Origin: Macrocystis pyrifera
Taxonomy: Eukaryota > Sar > Phaeophyceae > Laminariales > Laminariaceae
Direction of reading: 5' to 3'
Length of the DNA stretch: 64,000 nt
NCBI GenBank assembly: GCA_031763025.1
Contig: JASSKH010000003.1
Span: 5,074,718 to 5,138,717, forward strand
The position numbers and the translations under genes are program-made. This document shows positions 34,042 to 46,499 of this stretch, piece after piece. Within the stretch, counting starts at the first letter, position 1, and every line of letters begins with the position of its first letter. The notes under the pieces were generated by a model. The model did no database searches. It was not told the DNA's origin and saw only the letters and a program-made list of their open reading frames with translations.

Positions 34042-35579
34042 CCTTGGTTTAGCATTTTGTTAGTTCTGGGTATTTCGTTCTGGTTTGTCTACAATATCTT
34101 AAGAGTAGTTCTTCAGGGTTAGTCTTCGATAGCCATCAGCAGCCGTCTTCTCGGGAGTGTTTGTTTCCATCTACCGCTACCGGTTTCGCTTGACCGACTC
34201 CGTGTTGGCTACCGATCCGAGGCCGTTTATGTTTTTTGTTTGGGCGTGTTTGGGAGTATCATCGCCTCCCCCCCCCCCCCCGCCCCCCATTCTTTGCTTT
34301 TCTTCTTATGGCCTATCTCCGAGTAGCCTCCCTACGTTCAGGCGGCTGAGTCGTAGCGTTACCTTCACTTGCATTTGTGTTTGTACTCCACTAGCCTACA
34401 GCCAATTATCGGCGATATCACGCCGAGGTAATATCGTGTTGTAGCCTGGGCTGTGTCCTGACCCCCGTCGGCTTCCGCCGACCCGTGTTTCAGACGATCC
34501 TCGAGCTAGGACTATATCGAGCTTCCAGTTCACCCGTGTTTCTTCCATGTTTGCCAAGTACGGTCCCGATAGCATTGCTGCCCCGGAAGGCCGCTGAGGT
34601 ACCGGCCATACATAAGTGGTTCGGACATGATCGATTTCTCCTGACCTGTGCCCAGCTTTTGGTCTGTTTTCTGGTCCCGATGGTATCTCGTTTTCTTTTT
34701 GCCTTTTCTTCCGCTTTTCTTCTTGTTCGGTATTCCGCACGCCCCTCTGTCCTCTGGCAAACGACACCAAGTTTGACGTCGCCCCGGTAGGCCGAGTTGC
34801 ACACGCTAGTGTTTAGGCCCCGCGCTATCTACCACTTCGAACTGCACGCATTAGGCCGATTTTATTGCGGATTTTCTTGCCGGCACCGTCTTTGAGTTTG
34901 TTTTTGTTGAGTTGCCTACCTTGCTACGTTTGCTGGTATTGTGCACACCACGAACAGGTCTCCGAGACGCCGCGTTGTTCGTTCCGTCTCTCGGTTTTAG
35001 TAGTCCCTAGTGCACGCAGCCCTCATAGCACTCTAGCTGTGTCCATTCTGTCTCGCGTGGTGTCTACCATGCTAGGACCTTCGCCACAATACAAGGCATC
35101 GCGCCTAGCGGATATAGTTATAAGTTTTTGAATTGTGATCACTGTCTCCTTTTTAGAGTTTCCTCGTTCGCCAACCCGGTTCAGCGAACAACCCTTTCGT
35201 GCCTCCTTGGGCCCCAGCCAATAGCTCCAGTAATACGTTTGTACGTCCTTCTTTTACCTTCACCTCGGTCTTCGAGTTTCTGTCTCCTTTTGCGTTCGTC
35301 TTTCTTTGTTTTCATTTTGGGTGAATTCTCCTTTCGCCTCTACTTTGAGTTCTGTCTCTCTCTCCTTTAGTCTCCGTTTAAGTGGTTGCTCTCAGCGAAC
35401 ACCCCCTCTTCGAAGTGTTTAAGTCTTATTACGAGGTGCGGGGGAATCCATAGCCTCATTTCGTTTGTTTCGAATAGCCGCATCTTCGACCACCTTTTTC
35501 CTGGCCGTTTGGGATGAACTTTGTCATCACCCTCTCACCATCTTGTGGTCTGCATATACGACTATTCAGGGTGGGCTAA
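34042..35579 (+). other. Probable 3' untranslated region of the gypsy element
   Basis: About 1.5 kb of T/C-rich sequence between the end of pol and the proposed LTR. It contains a C run near 34264-34285. No open frame shows a domain. A purine-biased CAGGGTGGGC just before 35580 may be the polypurine tract. Confidence 0.4.
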
Positions 35580-36080
35580 TGTGATGTGAGTAGAGCGCTC
35601 ATGGGCTATAGATATAAATAATACGTTACAGTCTTGTAGCCTCACGATTACGAGAATACTCCAAAGAATGGATTAACCTGGCGGATATTCCGTTAGTCGT
35701 GAGTAACGTTCTTTTATGAATGTTCCCTAGGGCGGATAACCCGTTAGACGAGAGTAATGTTCCTTAACGCAGATAGGACCACGAAGTGAGAAGTTCTTAT
35801 ATTAGCAGAAGAACGATCGGTAGCCATAGGAAAGTTCTGTAGGAGTACATCAGATCAGAGGAATTTAGGAGAGCTTGTGGCGTGGGGTGGGACGAGTATA
35901 TCTGGGCGTCGAGTCCCGCCCCCCTACCTCTCACTTCTCTACCAGAGCACCTCCTCAGCTCTCGCCATCAATAAGAAGATCTAAATCAGAAGAAGCGAAG
36001 CACTGCTCTCCAGCTGCCAGAACCACCTGCGTCCCTTACCACTGCCCTATAGCCACCACCGCGTCACATTACCCTGAGCA
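35580..36080 (+). mobile_element. Probable LTR of the gypsy element (501 bp)
   Basis: The segment starts TGTGATGTGAG and ends TTACCCTGAGCA, so it has TG...CA termini. It has TATA-like boxes (TATAGATATAAATAATA at about 35618; TATATCTGGGC at about 35896). A short internal duplication reads GGCGGATATTCCGTTAG and GGCGGATAACCCGTTAG. No second LTR was found in the window, so the boundaries rest on the termini and position after pol. Confidence 0.45.
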
Positions 36081-36229
36081 CCAAGAAACATGTATTTTGG
36101 GTACCAGTATGTATGTGCTGTACCTTACTCAGCCGGTCACAAAGAATTACGGCGCAACCTCGACCTCGCGCACCTTTTTTTGTACTTACGAATTTATCGC
36201 CGCGAGTCAGCTGGATCAATATATCCACT

Positions 36230-36475
36230 TACCGCTACCCTATTATATATTATTGTGGTAATGATCCCACACTCATTCCGCGAACAGTATAATAGTCTGT
36301 CCTAAAAAACATGTTATGTGTGTTCTTGACGTTAAACTGATTGGTGGATGCAGGTGCTACTTCCAAACAAGTGTGCATGGTTTCATACGAGTATTAGTTC
36401 ACTCTCGCGCCGCTCCCCTATTAATACGGCACCTCCCGGAGGGGAACCTTGTATACGATATTGTTGGCCCTGTGT
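36230..36475 (+). repeat. Inverted copy of the segment at 22.08-22.33 kb
   Basis: Shares the CTCCCGGAGGGGAACCTTGTA block and flanking words. TATTAATA at 36419-36426 interrupts the otherwise matching CCCCTA/GGCAC junction. Confidence 0.55.
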
Positions 36476-36516
36476 TCAAAGCGCTCCTCAGCGTTTCTTA
36501 GACGTATTGTTTTGAG

Positions 36517-37010
36517 TTGTTCGTGCTAGCGCGAGATAAGGTTCACTTCACGGGACGAAACTGCCTCATCGTGATTTCCGACCCCGACTGTGTCGGGGCG
36601 GCCTCGGGCGTGTTTAAGCCGTGCACTGGCTGCCGGCTGGCGGGGTGTGGATACGTCAGCTGTGAGTTGGACCAGTTGAGTGGTCCATACTTGATTTATG
36701 ACAGTCTCGTGGCCAAAGAATTTGGTTGTCGGCCTACCTTACCTTTGCCTCGTCAGGCCTACTCTTGGCCCGTCAAACCCTGTTTCAAAATATTATAGTG
36801 TATACCCTTAGGACGTCCTTGACAGCTGTGGCCGGGTCTGCTGTGCTCGTTTCTTGCAGAAGCTTTTAATACTAAACTACCACCTGTGATATGGACGAGT
36901 TGAGTGGTCGATACTTGATTTATCACAATCCCGTGGACAAACATTTTGATTGACGGACTACCCTTGATCCGGCAGGGCTACATTTCACCCACCAAAACCT
37001 CTCCTGAAAT
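36517..37010 (+). repeat. Cysteine-rich open frame with a partial tandem copy
   Basis: The frame 36517-36798 reads ISDPDCVGAASGVFKPCTGC and on through LAGCGYVSCELDQLSG; no family is recognised. Its second half (GTTGAGTGGTCCATACTTGA onward) is repeated at about 36897-37010 with stops (GTTGAGTGGTCGATACTTGA), so a gene fragment has duplicated and decayed. It could derive from a zinc-binding protein. Confidence 0.35.
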
Positions 37011-38324
37011 ATGATAGTTTTGAGCATTGGAATGTCCTTGACGGCTGCCTGTCAAGGGGCAAATGTGCCATCAACCGACATCTATGCTCGTTCGTGACGG
37101 TAAACATATATATTCTGTTTTTGATGCCGACACCCAGATTGGACCTCTTCTCCTTCAGCCGAAACGGGAGAGGCCGAATCCTCCGCGGCTTTCGACAGCT
37201 CCTGGCGGCAAGAGGGTGGGAAATACGGGCTGGATTGGACGGTCTCATGCTCCACCGTTGCTTGTGCGTTGAGGGTTGGGCGATCCAGAAACGTGTGTCG
37301 AAATTCCGATTCGTACTATTTTATGTGTGAAAGCACGAATATTGCGCCAAAATGTTGAGTTTTGTAGGCTAGCATATGATCGGGAAACGAGCGTGACGAG
37401 CCTCGTCGGCTGCTGTGCACGCCGGGCGACCAGGCTCCGTGAGGCGGAGAAGACGGGGCCTTTGGTTTCGACCAAATAGGACGAGTCCACGTCGCGGGAG
37501 GAGCGGTACAGTGGTGGAGGTACAATCGGTGTCTACGATTTGGTTTTTTGTTTACGCAGCAGGCAGCAGCGATGGCAATGATTGCCATCAATGGGAAGGT
37601 CATTCCCATTAAGCACCAGCAATGGCAATGACTCGTCAGTGCCATTGGGAACCAGTATCACATGAGGCGTGGAATTTCGGTTGAATTGTGAAGGCGTTTT
37701 TCTTTTTTATCGTGTACCCGCCCAGTAATATTTAAGGTCGTGAACATGTACCGGTTGCGACGAGGTACAGCGACGACGTCGTTCTTCTTCCTCCTCGTGT
37801 GCCATCGACTCCCTCGACTGCTGTGCCAGGGGCAGCCTCGGGCCTGCATGATTTGCTTCTACTACCGCCGCTCACACCCGCTGCTCTGGTGCTGCTACTA
37901 TGAATGTGAGTCTACTGTCCTGTTCTGTTGCTGCTGCTGCTCCTGCTGCTGCAATGCTGCTATCCCTGAAATATGTTTTTGCTGTTAACCTCCGTGAGCA
38001 TGCAAAATATGCAAGTCAACTCATCTCGGTGATGTGTCCCCGCATTAAAGCTTAATTACGGACCCATCTCTGCTTCGGAAGCTGTACGACTACCGTATTT
38101 CAATTGTTTTTTTTCAGTGTCGAGGCGGAGGTCTCGTGCCAGCGTAGTAATCATATGATACATACCTGTACGCTAATAGCGATGCTGCTGGTGCTTGCTG
38201 CTGCAAGCATGCTTCACCAAACGTAGTCGACGGTGCTTCGTACTGTCGATTAAAATCGACCGACTGCTACCCAACTATTAATAATTGTTCTGTATCTATC
38301 TGCTTACGGACTACAGAGTACCTG
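37011..38324. other. Unassigned segment with nested hairpins
   Basis: At 37571-37615 TGGCAATGATTGCCA and ATGGGAAGGTCATTCCCAT form adjacent palindromes. CTG/TGC-rich short repeats lie at 37885-37985. No gene is recognised. Confidence 0.35.
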
Positions 38325-38968
38325 TACGAGCTGGGCCAGCCGAAAAATGGATAAACCATCCGAAGGTCGTATCTCGTGAACCACTGCGAATAAGGACTTG
38401 AAATTTATAGGGCTTTCCCCGGGATTTTTCCCTTCGCTCAAAACTGTTTTTTTTAATGCACCCCTTGGCAGCACTGCCGCACTAGCCTCGAGTTGCGCAC
38501 CGGTACGCCCAGCCATTTCGGGCATGCGCGGAGCCGCAGTCGGGCTTCAGCACGCCGCGGCGAAGCCCCCCTTGTATATATGTACAGAACAATTAGACAG
38601 TTGACATCGGATCAACCCTTTTTTTTAAAAAATAGCAAAAAATAGCACGCCCCCCCGGGATACAACGGGATCAGGGCCGTGGCTATCCCCGGCAGAGACA
38701 GGTGGGGCGAGCAAGGTGAGGCGCGAACAGAAAACAGCGCACCGATTGGTAGACCTCATTGCGAGCTAGCTCGTAACGGCTAAAAAAATAGATCTAAATA
38801 ACATATTTCGATCTTTCGCACCCGACCTCAATCAACTTCATATCTGGACGAGTTGGGCCACCCGAAAAACGGATAAACCATCCGAAGGTCGTATCTCGCG
38901 AGTAACTGCGAATAAGGACTTGAAATTTGGAGGCACTACCTCCGGGACAACATTGCATGCCCCCCCCC
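38325..38968 (-). repeat. Dispersed repeat R, copy 2 plus a partial copy
   Basis: The full copy is 38600-38968, the reverse complement of 6540-6930, starting at a run of about 16 C (38960-38975). A second fragment (GGATAAACCATCCGAAGGTC at about 38350) is a partial copy in the same orientation. Both contain GTCGTATCTCG followed by ACTGCGAATAAGGACTTGAA. Confidence 0.6.
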
Positions 38969-38975
38969 CCCCCCC

Positions 38976-39827
38976 TTAAAATATGACAAGTTTGAAATGT
39001 TTTTTATACATCCCCCTTCCTATTCCGTCCCGGGGAATCCCGGGATATCTCGATCCCGCGGCATCCCGTCCCGAAACGAAAATTCGGTCCCGAGGAAGCC
39101 CCTGGATTTTCCTATCATAGATAGGCACACGTTACTAATGTGGTCACAATAACTACACCCCACAGAGATGCTACCTTGTAATGTAGTAAGTGGAGCACAC
39201 AATCCAATACCATCCCATCGTCAGTGTTGGAAATCCGGCCAACAAAGGTGCGATGATGTAAATCATTTTTTTCATGTTTCTGTCGCGATTGATCGCAAAC
39301 GGAAAAAAAAATATTAGCATATCACGATTAATCGCGATACACGGGCAAAAAGTGGTCCCCTAAGGAGATAACCGTTACAAAAAAGGGAAAACAACAAAAC
39401 CAGGTACACCTGTTCCATTGAAGGCAAAAATAGTCACATATTCAAACCAGCTAAAAAACGCACGCCGCGAGCGGTGCTTCTGGCTATGAGCAATCACAAA
39501 CGTTTTTTTTTTCGGACCCGAACACTGAGCGTGTGGCCTCTAAAATCTGAACTATTATTTTGTATTCAAGGCATATAGGCACCATGAGGCCCACTTTGAC
39601 CTTCAGAGGGTCATCAGCCTCATTTGTCTCGCCACGGCGGGCGTCCCAAGAGTATTTATTCTGGCCGCCCCTCCCTTGTCAGCTTTTATTCTTGTCGACC
39701 ATCCTCGCGGAACCTACTGCTCGGCATGAAGTTATCTTGCCGTACCAAACCTGAGACCACCTCGACGCGGGCTGGGACAGACGAACTGCAGACTGTGTCC
39801 ACGGTGTTGTAATATGACTCCTGTGAC
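38976..39827. other. Unassigned segment with TCCCG-rich low complexity
   Basis: At 39025-39105 short variants of TCCCGGGA and TCCCG dominate. At 39280-39340 GCGATTGATCGCAA and CGATTAATCGCGAT form small palindromes. No gene is recognised. Confidence 0.35.
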
Positions 39828-40149
39828 TATTATTTTTTATATTATCACTTTTACTTTCCAGCTTAACTCGTAGGAGGTTTTACCCTCAGCGATTTTCGGA
39901 ACTAGTCATGGCCACAGGTGCCGTCCCTTCCCGCCCCCGGTACGTGCCTTCATCTCTATCGCGCATAGCGTTCAGCATTCCCACTGCTCGTCGATTTTTC
40001 ATCGAATGTTGTTGCTAACTCACGCTCTTTTCCGCTAAGATTGGTTTTTGCACGAAAATGGCTATACGAGTATGCGCTCGGTGATATTCGAACCCACGAA
40101 ACTGATCTTGATAGACATGCGGGCCACCTACCAAGCCAGCGGGGACGCC
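39828..40149 (-). mobile_element. tRNA-related SINE, copy 3
   Basis: Same head (GGCGTCCCCGCTGGCTTGG), A box and a good B box (GGGTTCGAATATCACC on minus, about 40080-40096). A/T-rich tail at 39828-39845. It is the most tRNA-like of the three copies. Confidence 0.75.
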
Positions 40150-40590
40150 GAATACCTCTGTGGACATACAGTAGAAAACAACAACAGAATACTCGTACTA
40201 ACACACGTTATTATAACTGAAAGCACACCGGACACCCGAAAGAAGGGAAAAAACAGCCTACTTGTGTATTGTTCATGACGACTGACGTGTGTACCAACCG
40301 GTGGCTGACGTGTACGCCTAGACTCGATTGCCGATGGCCAGTCAATGCACAGTCGATGTTTGAGGCAAACGCATTCAAGATTAAGTGAACTTGTACGAGT
40401 AGTTTCAATGGAAGAGAAGAACGACTACTAATAGATAGTTTGGTTACTCCAAAGCCACAATAAGTAAAGTGACGTCATAGGGGGGCGTTGCGCATTAGCG
40501 CACACAGCTCGAAGCAAACGACGAACCCTAAAATTTGTTTATAACAATACAAAACACGAACGGATCCTTGTAGTCAGCTCGAAACAATAC
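40150..40590. other. Unassigned segment between SINE and copia remnant
   Basis: No gene or repeat recognised. Short open frames only. Confidence 0.3.
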
Positions 40591-42284
40591 AGGGGGAACC
40601 CCTACTTTTACTGCAACAACCGATATCTCTTACGGTACGTCCTAGACCAGGCACAATCAGACACGAAAGTTCAATTAACCGTCGCAGTCCTTCGTAGTCG
40701 ATGACGTGGCCCCGGAGCACTCCCTGCGCAATTCGACCCCCCGGCGGTTGAGAGTTTGCGCGGCACGTCCATCACCTTGTACTCTTCGAGTCTGCCCCGA
40801 GATCCGGGGACAATGGCGTCGTCGAAATAATGTCCCGACGCGCCACTGTCCGCCTGCACATTTACGAAGTCGTTGCTGCAGCCTGTCCATGGCCATGCAA
40901 TGGGACTGATCGTGAGGGAGAGCACCCATCTTCCGTGCTGGTGATGCCCCCAAACACTTCGGGCTCTCCATAGATGTTATTGACCATTCGGGCGTAAAGG
41001 GAGTTTATAAACGAGAGCCACAGATAGTGGGGAATGGCCACCATCATTAAGGCACGGATCATAGCCGTCAAACCTCCCATGATGTGCTCTCGGAATCATT
41101 GTGGATGGGCCGGTCCTCCCTCGACCATGCAGAGCGAGTCACCAGTCTCTTCTCCGCTGATGCCGCCAAACGATTCGATTCGCCCACTGGTGTCAACTGG
41201 TCCATCCGTGGGGCTGAATGGCCGAAATGCTTCCCCTTCGTCGGCGCTTCCACTACGGTGAACGAGATTGGGTGGTCAATGCAGTTAGCGGCATAGTTGG
41301 CGTTGCCGTTGTTTGCATTGCCGACACCGCGCTGGGCGTGGCAGTCCGTATCGCTATGCGTAGTGCCCTTAGGGAAAGAGCACCACTGGTTTCTATCTCC
41401 CCCTCTCCTCGCGTCGCCTGATCCTGCTTTTCCGTGGCGAGGCGAGCGCTGTTTTCGCTGATGTTGTTGGCTCCCCGGATTGGGCCCACGCCGGTGCTCC
41501 TTCTTCGGGATGACTCAGTCCTGCGTGACGTGTCCGGATCATTTGGAATAGTTGCACTGCACGTCACTGCTAGTGTGCCCCACCACCTGCATGGCAATGC
41601 CGCGGCCTGCGATCGGCTTAGCGTTGACAGAGCGCGAAAAATTGTGGACGTACGTAGTGTGTACATGTGCCGAATGTCGTCGAGTTCAAAGTCCCGCTTC
41701 TCGTAGCTGGCGATTCGTACCCTCTCGAACTCGGGCGGAAGGGCTTGGAGAAATATGTCCTCGTACCCCTCGTCGTGTATCGTCTGTTCCATTTCCTCGG
41801 AGAGGTCACGGCATTAGTCCAGGACGAAAATAAAGCCGTCTGGATCCTGGCTGGGTTCCATCTTCGTGTTGACGAGTTTCTCGTGGTACGCCCTTCTGGT
41901 CTCCTTAGTGTGCCGTTCTACGTCTCCGTCAGAGCCTTTCACGCCAGCTGTCTATGCCCCGCGTCATCTTCTGGCCGCTTCCTCTCGAACTACTTGACGG
42001 TGCTGTTTGCGGAGCCAGATGTGATGGGAAGTAGACAGAACACTCTAGCGATCTCGGTTCGCCTGTAGCTATTTGTGCCAGCGACAGCATTTAGCGTCAC
42101 GATGTCCGTGCTGCCCATAGTAGATGATGGCTGGGCCTTGCCTTGAAACGCTTCCAATACGGCGTTGGTGTAGAGAGACAGGCAGACGCGCAGCTTGCTC
42201 TGGTATTAATGGAAGGACTCCGTTGGCAAAGACGGGGCAGTTCTTGGTGACCACCTCAATGTTGTTCGACGTCAGGCTCTCCAT
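40590..42284 (-). pseudogene. Ty1/copia remnant: gag and protease with frameshifts
   Basis: On the minus strand gag starts near 42284 (MESLTSNNIEVV). It continues in changing frames to GYEDIFLQALPPEFERVR and SYEKRDFELDDIRHMYT (about 41700-41620), a copia gag (UBN2-like) signature. A damaged CCHC knuckle near 41550 keeps SGHVTQD but has stops. Around 40860-40760 comes the protease: DSGASGHYFDDAIVPG with the active-site D-S-G. A frameshifted continuation reads SCLIVPGLGRTV to about 40600. Reverse transcriptase is absent. Between gag and protease (41080-40950) a segment, MIRALMMVAIPHYLW, resembles the end of copia integrase, which would be out of order. Confidence 0.7.
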
Positions 42285-43088
42285 AGCGATCCACCGACGT
42301 TAACGCGGACCTGTTTCTTCGAGGCGCACGATATAGTAGGTAAAAGAGGAAAACGAGCCTCGGTCGCTACTGTAAAAAACTGAGAAACAATGAAACAAAC
42401 AGACCTGTAAAGACAAACAAACAAAAAATTACCAGGCAGGGAAACCAACAGACAAACTCGCCCGACTCTGTGATGAAATCTATATGAAATCGAACATAGT
42501 AGACTAAAGACGAACCCAAGTCTCGGTCGCGGAGATGTAAAAACACGAACACCCGCCCAAGTCTGTGTTGGGCCGCTGAATCGCGCAACCGAGCCGTGTC
42601 GTCGGGTCGCTGAAAAATAAATATAAAGCTGAAGAGCTTTGCGCAAAATTAAAACATGGCTGAGAGCGTTTTGTACGAAAATCCTCAGCTGCTGCTTCTG
42701 CTCCGGTTCCAAGAAGGTTCCCGATGCGCGCGCCGCGCTGGAAACCGATGGCTCAAAACCATGTACCTGGTATAGAATATTCGATGATCCTCCGGCACTA
42801 TAGGCTGCAAAGATTAACGCTGTCGATCGTTCAAATGACCGAGCAGACACCCTGTGTGTCGAGGATGTGAATAATAGATTACCTTCAAAAAAGCCGCTTG
42901 AAGGCAGAACATGGCTTAGGACGATGAACTGTGGTAAGTTTTGAAGTGGTTTGACGAGTGAACGTGGGGGGTGTGCAAATACACCAGTTTCTCAATCTTG
43001 ATGCCCACTTACAGCAACATCTATAGACCGACTGTCGTTGCAACTCGTCGACTACAAGAAATGCTGAAAGGTCATGTAATTCTGCCAT
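42285..43088 (-). other. Copia leader region and a possible short host exon
   Basis: 42285-42650 is T/C-rich on the coding strand, with a duplicated GCGACCGAG...CTTTTACCTACTAT-like block, and may be the copia leader or LTR; no primer-binding site was found. At 43088 an ATG opens MAELHDLSAFLVVDELQRQS and reaches a GTAAGT at about 43005. A plausible second exon starts after an AG near 42850 (SARSFERSTALIFAAYSAGG). This may be a host gene fragment, but nothing identifies it. TACCTGGTA lies at 42764-42772. Confidence 0.3.
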
Positions 43089-44680
43089 TATAGTCTCAAT
43101 GCGGTTTAATTGGATGAACTACAACTTACGAACCATCGACTCACTAGGCTATGAACATTCTGCCTATTTCTTAACAACCCCATGTACCTATGTATGACTC
43201 AAGTGGCGTAGGAATACCTATTTTAGGCTTCTGCTCCAAATTTATGCAGTTCTCCTGATGATAGCGCGTCGATCTGCCCGTTCACGCAAACTCCTATAGA
43301 TATGGTCGAACAGAAAAATGGCAGGTCAAATCACAAAGATCAGCTGGCACCAACAAAGCAGGCCGCCGGGTTGGGTTAGCGCTTGGGTTAGACTTCAGAG
43401 TCGGGGTGGGGGTCGCCGTCGACCGAAGCCGAAAATATTAACACCGCCGGGAAAAGTCCCCTACAGCTTCGAGACAAAATCCTACCAGGTACCTCATTAG
43501 AACAACTGACCGTCATCATTTTATTCGGGCGCGGCTGAAGGCGTTCGTCTGAACGGGAAGTTTTTTACGACTCCATATCTTACTCCTAACCACGTGTGTG
43601 TCGTCGTATAATGTACGAGGTTCTGCAGCTCACGCCGCCCCCGCTCAAGAATCGATCCCAACATTTATGACTCATAGCCGTGTTCCAGCACTAAACGTAT
43701 CGGCACAAATTTCGACAGTTTACATCCGAACGGCCTCAGAGTCGGCGAAGAGAGGATGAGACTGAGGGCCCGCGCACCGTAGTAGGGAGGGGTGAGCAGA
43801 GAACCGCTAAGTGGCCACGAACCTGAGTCACAAAAAGGAGAGGAGGCTGGAGAAGAAGGAGAGCAAATACCATGTCAACCCCTTTTGGGCCCTGGGATAG
43901 TGACGAAAACCGCTTCAACAACCAATTTTGGTGCTATCAATTTCCTGTGTAAGAGCAGCGTGAGACCTCAGCAGCACAGGTAGGATCGTGTTGCTATCCG
44001 TGCGCTACGCCTCCTTGCACTTTAGCTCGAACACTCAAGATAACCCAAGTACGCATTGGCTGTCGCGCTTATCGTCACCATGCATTCGTCAAATTCCTTC
44101 ACTCACTTCCCAAGAGGGAAGAACAACAAAAGTGATGGAAGACCAGGGGAAGGGCGTCCGGACGCTCCACACCCCCAGAAGTCGGAATGGAAAACCGTAG
44201 CAGCCGTTCTGATCACGTGATGAAACAAGAAAACAAACTTTTTTGTTTTGTTTTGTTTTTCATTTTTTTTAATTTGTTTCTTGTAGCCCTCCCCCCCCCC
44301 TGTCTAGCGAAAAACAGTTTATGTGACGGTTCATTTTTTTTTTTTCGGGCGCCCAACGTATATTACATACTCGTACGAAGTATGTACTTAGCGGGTACCT
44401 GATGCTCCTTTGACCGCCAGGCCGCTAGAGAGTAGAGGGTACCTTAGGCCTTTAGTATCAAGGGGGATACGGGACTCGTGTAGTAGTGATAGTAGCGTAG
44501 TTCCGTGGCGGGTGCGCGCGTGGCGGGGGGGGGAGGGGGCGGGGGGTAGTGTACTCGATACCGCGCGCGGCGGGGGTCGGGGGGGTACCGGCTGTGTTAC
44601 TCCATAGACCCGAGTTACGAAAAAAAAAGAGATCTGTAAACCAAATAGGGTAATGGTTTTGAAGTACTACGTGTATGGTC
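43089..44680. other. Unassigned segment with G-rich and T-rich runs
   Basis: A G-rich stretch at about 44520-44548 (GGGGGGGGGAGGGGGCGGGGGG) could form a G-quadruplex. T runs lie at 44238-44350. TACCAGGTA is at 43483-43491. No gene is recognised. Confidence 0.35.
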
Positions 44681-45085
44681 ACTTGAAAAGGAAGAGAGCA
44701 ATCTGGAGAACTTGAAAAAGAAGAGAACAATCTAGAGAGTGGATCCCGGCGAAATAAACTCTCGGTGACAGAAAAAATGAATGTTTGTCGTTGGTGGAGA
44801 GAATAGCGCCCTAGTGTCTTCCGTGTCACGTATTGTCGGGATGGGCGAGCTACAACATATATACGCGTGCCTGGGATAAGGTAGTGTATGAGGTACGAAT
44901 AGATGGATAGCGATGAAAGCCCTGAAACGTGCCTGAATGAGAAGGCTCACGAGACCCGTATTGGACACTGCCGTAGGATTCCACTACACCGGATAATATT
45001 GCAGACAACGAGTAGATAGACGTCAAGTGCCAGTAGATCGAGATGGAAGCTCTAAGAAGTGCCTCAATAAGAAGGCTTGAGGGCG
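44681..45085. repeat. Short tandem and degenerate direct repeats
   Basis: A 29-bp unit with TTGAAAAGGAAGAGAGCAAT repeats at about 44683-44738. A longer degenerate pair (GCCTGAATGAGAAGGCT and GCCTCAATAAGAAGGCT, with related flanks) lies near 44932 and 45061. Confidence 0.4.
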
Positions 45086-45383
45086 TGTCTCAACTCCTTC
45101 CGAGGAGAACGGGAACGAGCAGAACGAGACGAGGCTGCTCGTCATGGTAATTCGTTCCGTTCCTGTCTACAAAAACGGGCTTGGGTGCACACAGAATCCT
45201 GGGCTTCGCCAGCCGAATCAGTTCGAACGGTATATTTTGCACATGCCACGGCAAATTGGTGTCTACATCCATCTTCGGTGGTGTACATCTACATCAAATA
45301 ATATGATATTCGTTCCCGTGCGGTCCTCCCAAGAAGAATGAGAGGTGCAACGGTGAAACACTTCTTCTTCTTCCTTTATATGA

Positions 45384-45623
45384 TCAATAGAAATACTCCT
45401 TTTCTCGGGCTGCGCTGGATCTATTCGTTTCCCACAACCAATCAGCAGCACCATTCATGCGGCATATAATATTACATTCGGTTCGTTCCAGCGCTCTCTT
45501 GGGGAGGTTAAGACATGCCCTGTGGGAGTCAGTCGTGCATTCGACACGCACGCACGTCACTCCATCCCGTTCGAAATGTGGAAACGCGGAGGGCATAATA
45601 TCCTTCACTGTGTCCCTAAACAT
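45384..45623 (-). other. Unrecognised 79-codon open frame
   Basis: Starts MFRDTVKDIMPSAFPHFERD and contains five cysteines. It is more protein-like than its neighbours, but no family is recognised and no splice sites are clear. It may be an exon of an unknown gene or chance. Confidence 0.25.
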
Positions 45624-45719
45624 AAGGTCGTTCTTGATATTAGTATTGATTTACATTGATTATTATATTCAGGGACAGAGTGGAATGATACAGCAGCGAG
45701 AAGGACCTGTTTGATGGGC

Positions 45720-46400
45720 TCCTTCGGGCAAAAACCATAAGAACATCACACTATTAATAGTCTTTTATAGAAACTAATCCTTTATTTTTTTCACAGTTGG
45801 AATACTATTTCCGGTATAACTTCGACCTTTCTTTCATGACTCCCCTCCGAAAACGACATTTCTCCACGTCTAATGATCAGGCCATCTCCGTTCGGCAGAT
45901 TTAAAGGGTGTAGGTCATAGGCAATCGTGTCGTGTCAGGCGCCGGATCGAACCGACGCCTTTTTCATCGCGAAAAGGGCCTCTCTTACTAAAAAACGACT
46001 CTTCCTGAAGAAAGAACATTCTTCAGGCTGCTGATACTACTGTTTTAACTCGGGCTTTGGACGACGAGGCCGAGCGCTGTTGTTACGGGGGGCAATAGTT
46101 AATAGAACCCACGGTACAAACAAAAACCTATATATTTATCTATTTTCACTAGCAATATTTGGTCCTATTTGCTATGATGGTCCCCCGTAATATTTATCGT
46201 CGTAATACCTGCCTGTGCCTCTAGTTCGGCCGTCCGTAGCGTCCTGCGCTGTGAGAGCAGAGTGAAAATAACCAACGGGGGCTTCCCGCCAAAATTAATG
46301 CTGCTGACTATTAATAATATCGTTTCGTGATGCAAACATAGCAATGGCTGCCCTCCTCTGCCAATCCGTGGGCCCCAACACCTGCGGAGACCACGCTGTC
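45720..46400 (+). repeat. Inverted arm T1 (pairs with 47.4-48.0 kb)
   Basis: The reverse complement of 47460-47995 shares ACGACATTTCTCCAC, GTCAGGCGCCGGAT, GACGCCTTTTTCATC and CCGTCCGTAGC-type words. This arm alone carries MITE A copy 3, proving that the MITE inserted after the duplication. Confidence 0.6.
46085..46189. mobile_element. MITE family A, copy 3, with empty site in the partner arm
   Basis: TACGGGGGGCAATAGTTAAT to ...GATGGTCCCCCGTA, 105 bp, in inverse internal orientation to copies 1 and 2. The partner arm near 47.59 kb runs from CAACGCTGAGCATA directly into AGCAGGAGGACC without it. Confidence 0.75.
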
Positions 46401-46499
46401 GCCGTCTGCATCCTGCTTCTACCTGGCCAATAATAGCAGTAGATGCCCTCAACCGTATGCACAACGTAGCCTGTACACTTACAACAAATTATAATAGTC

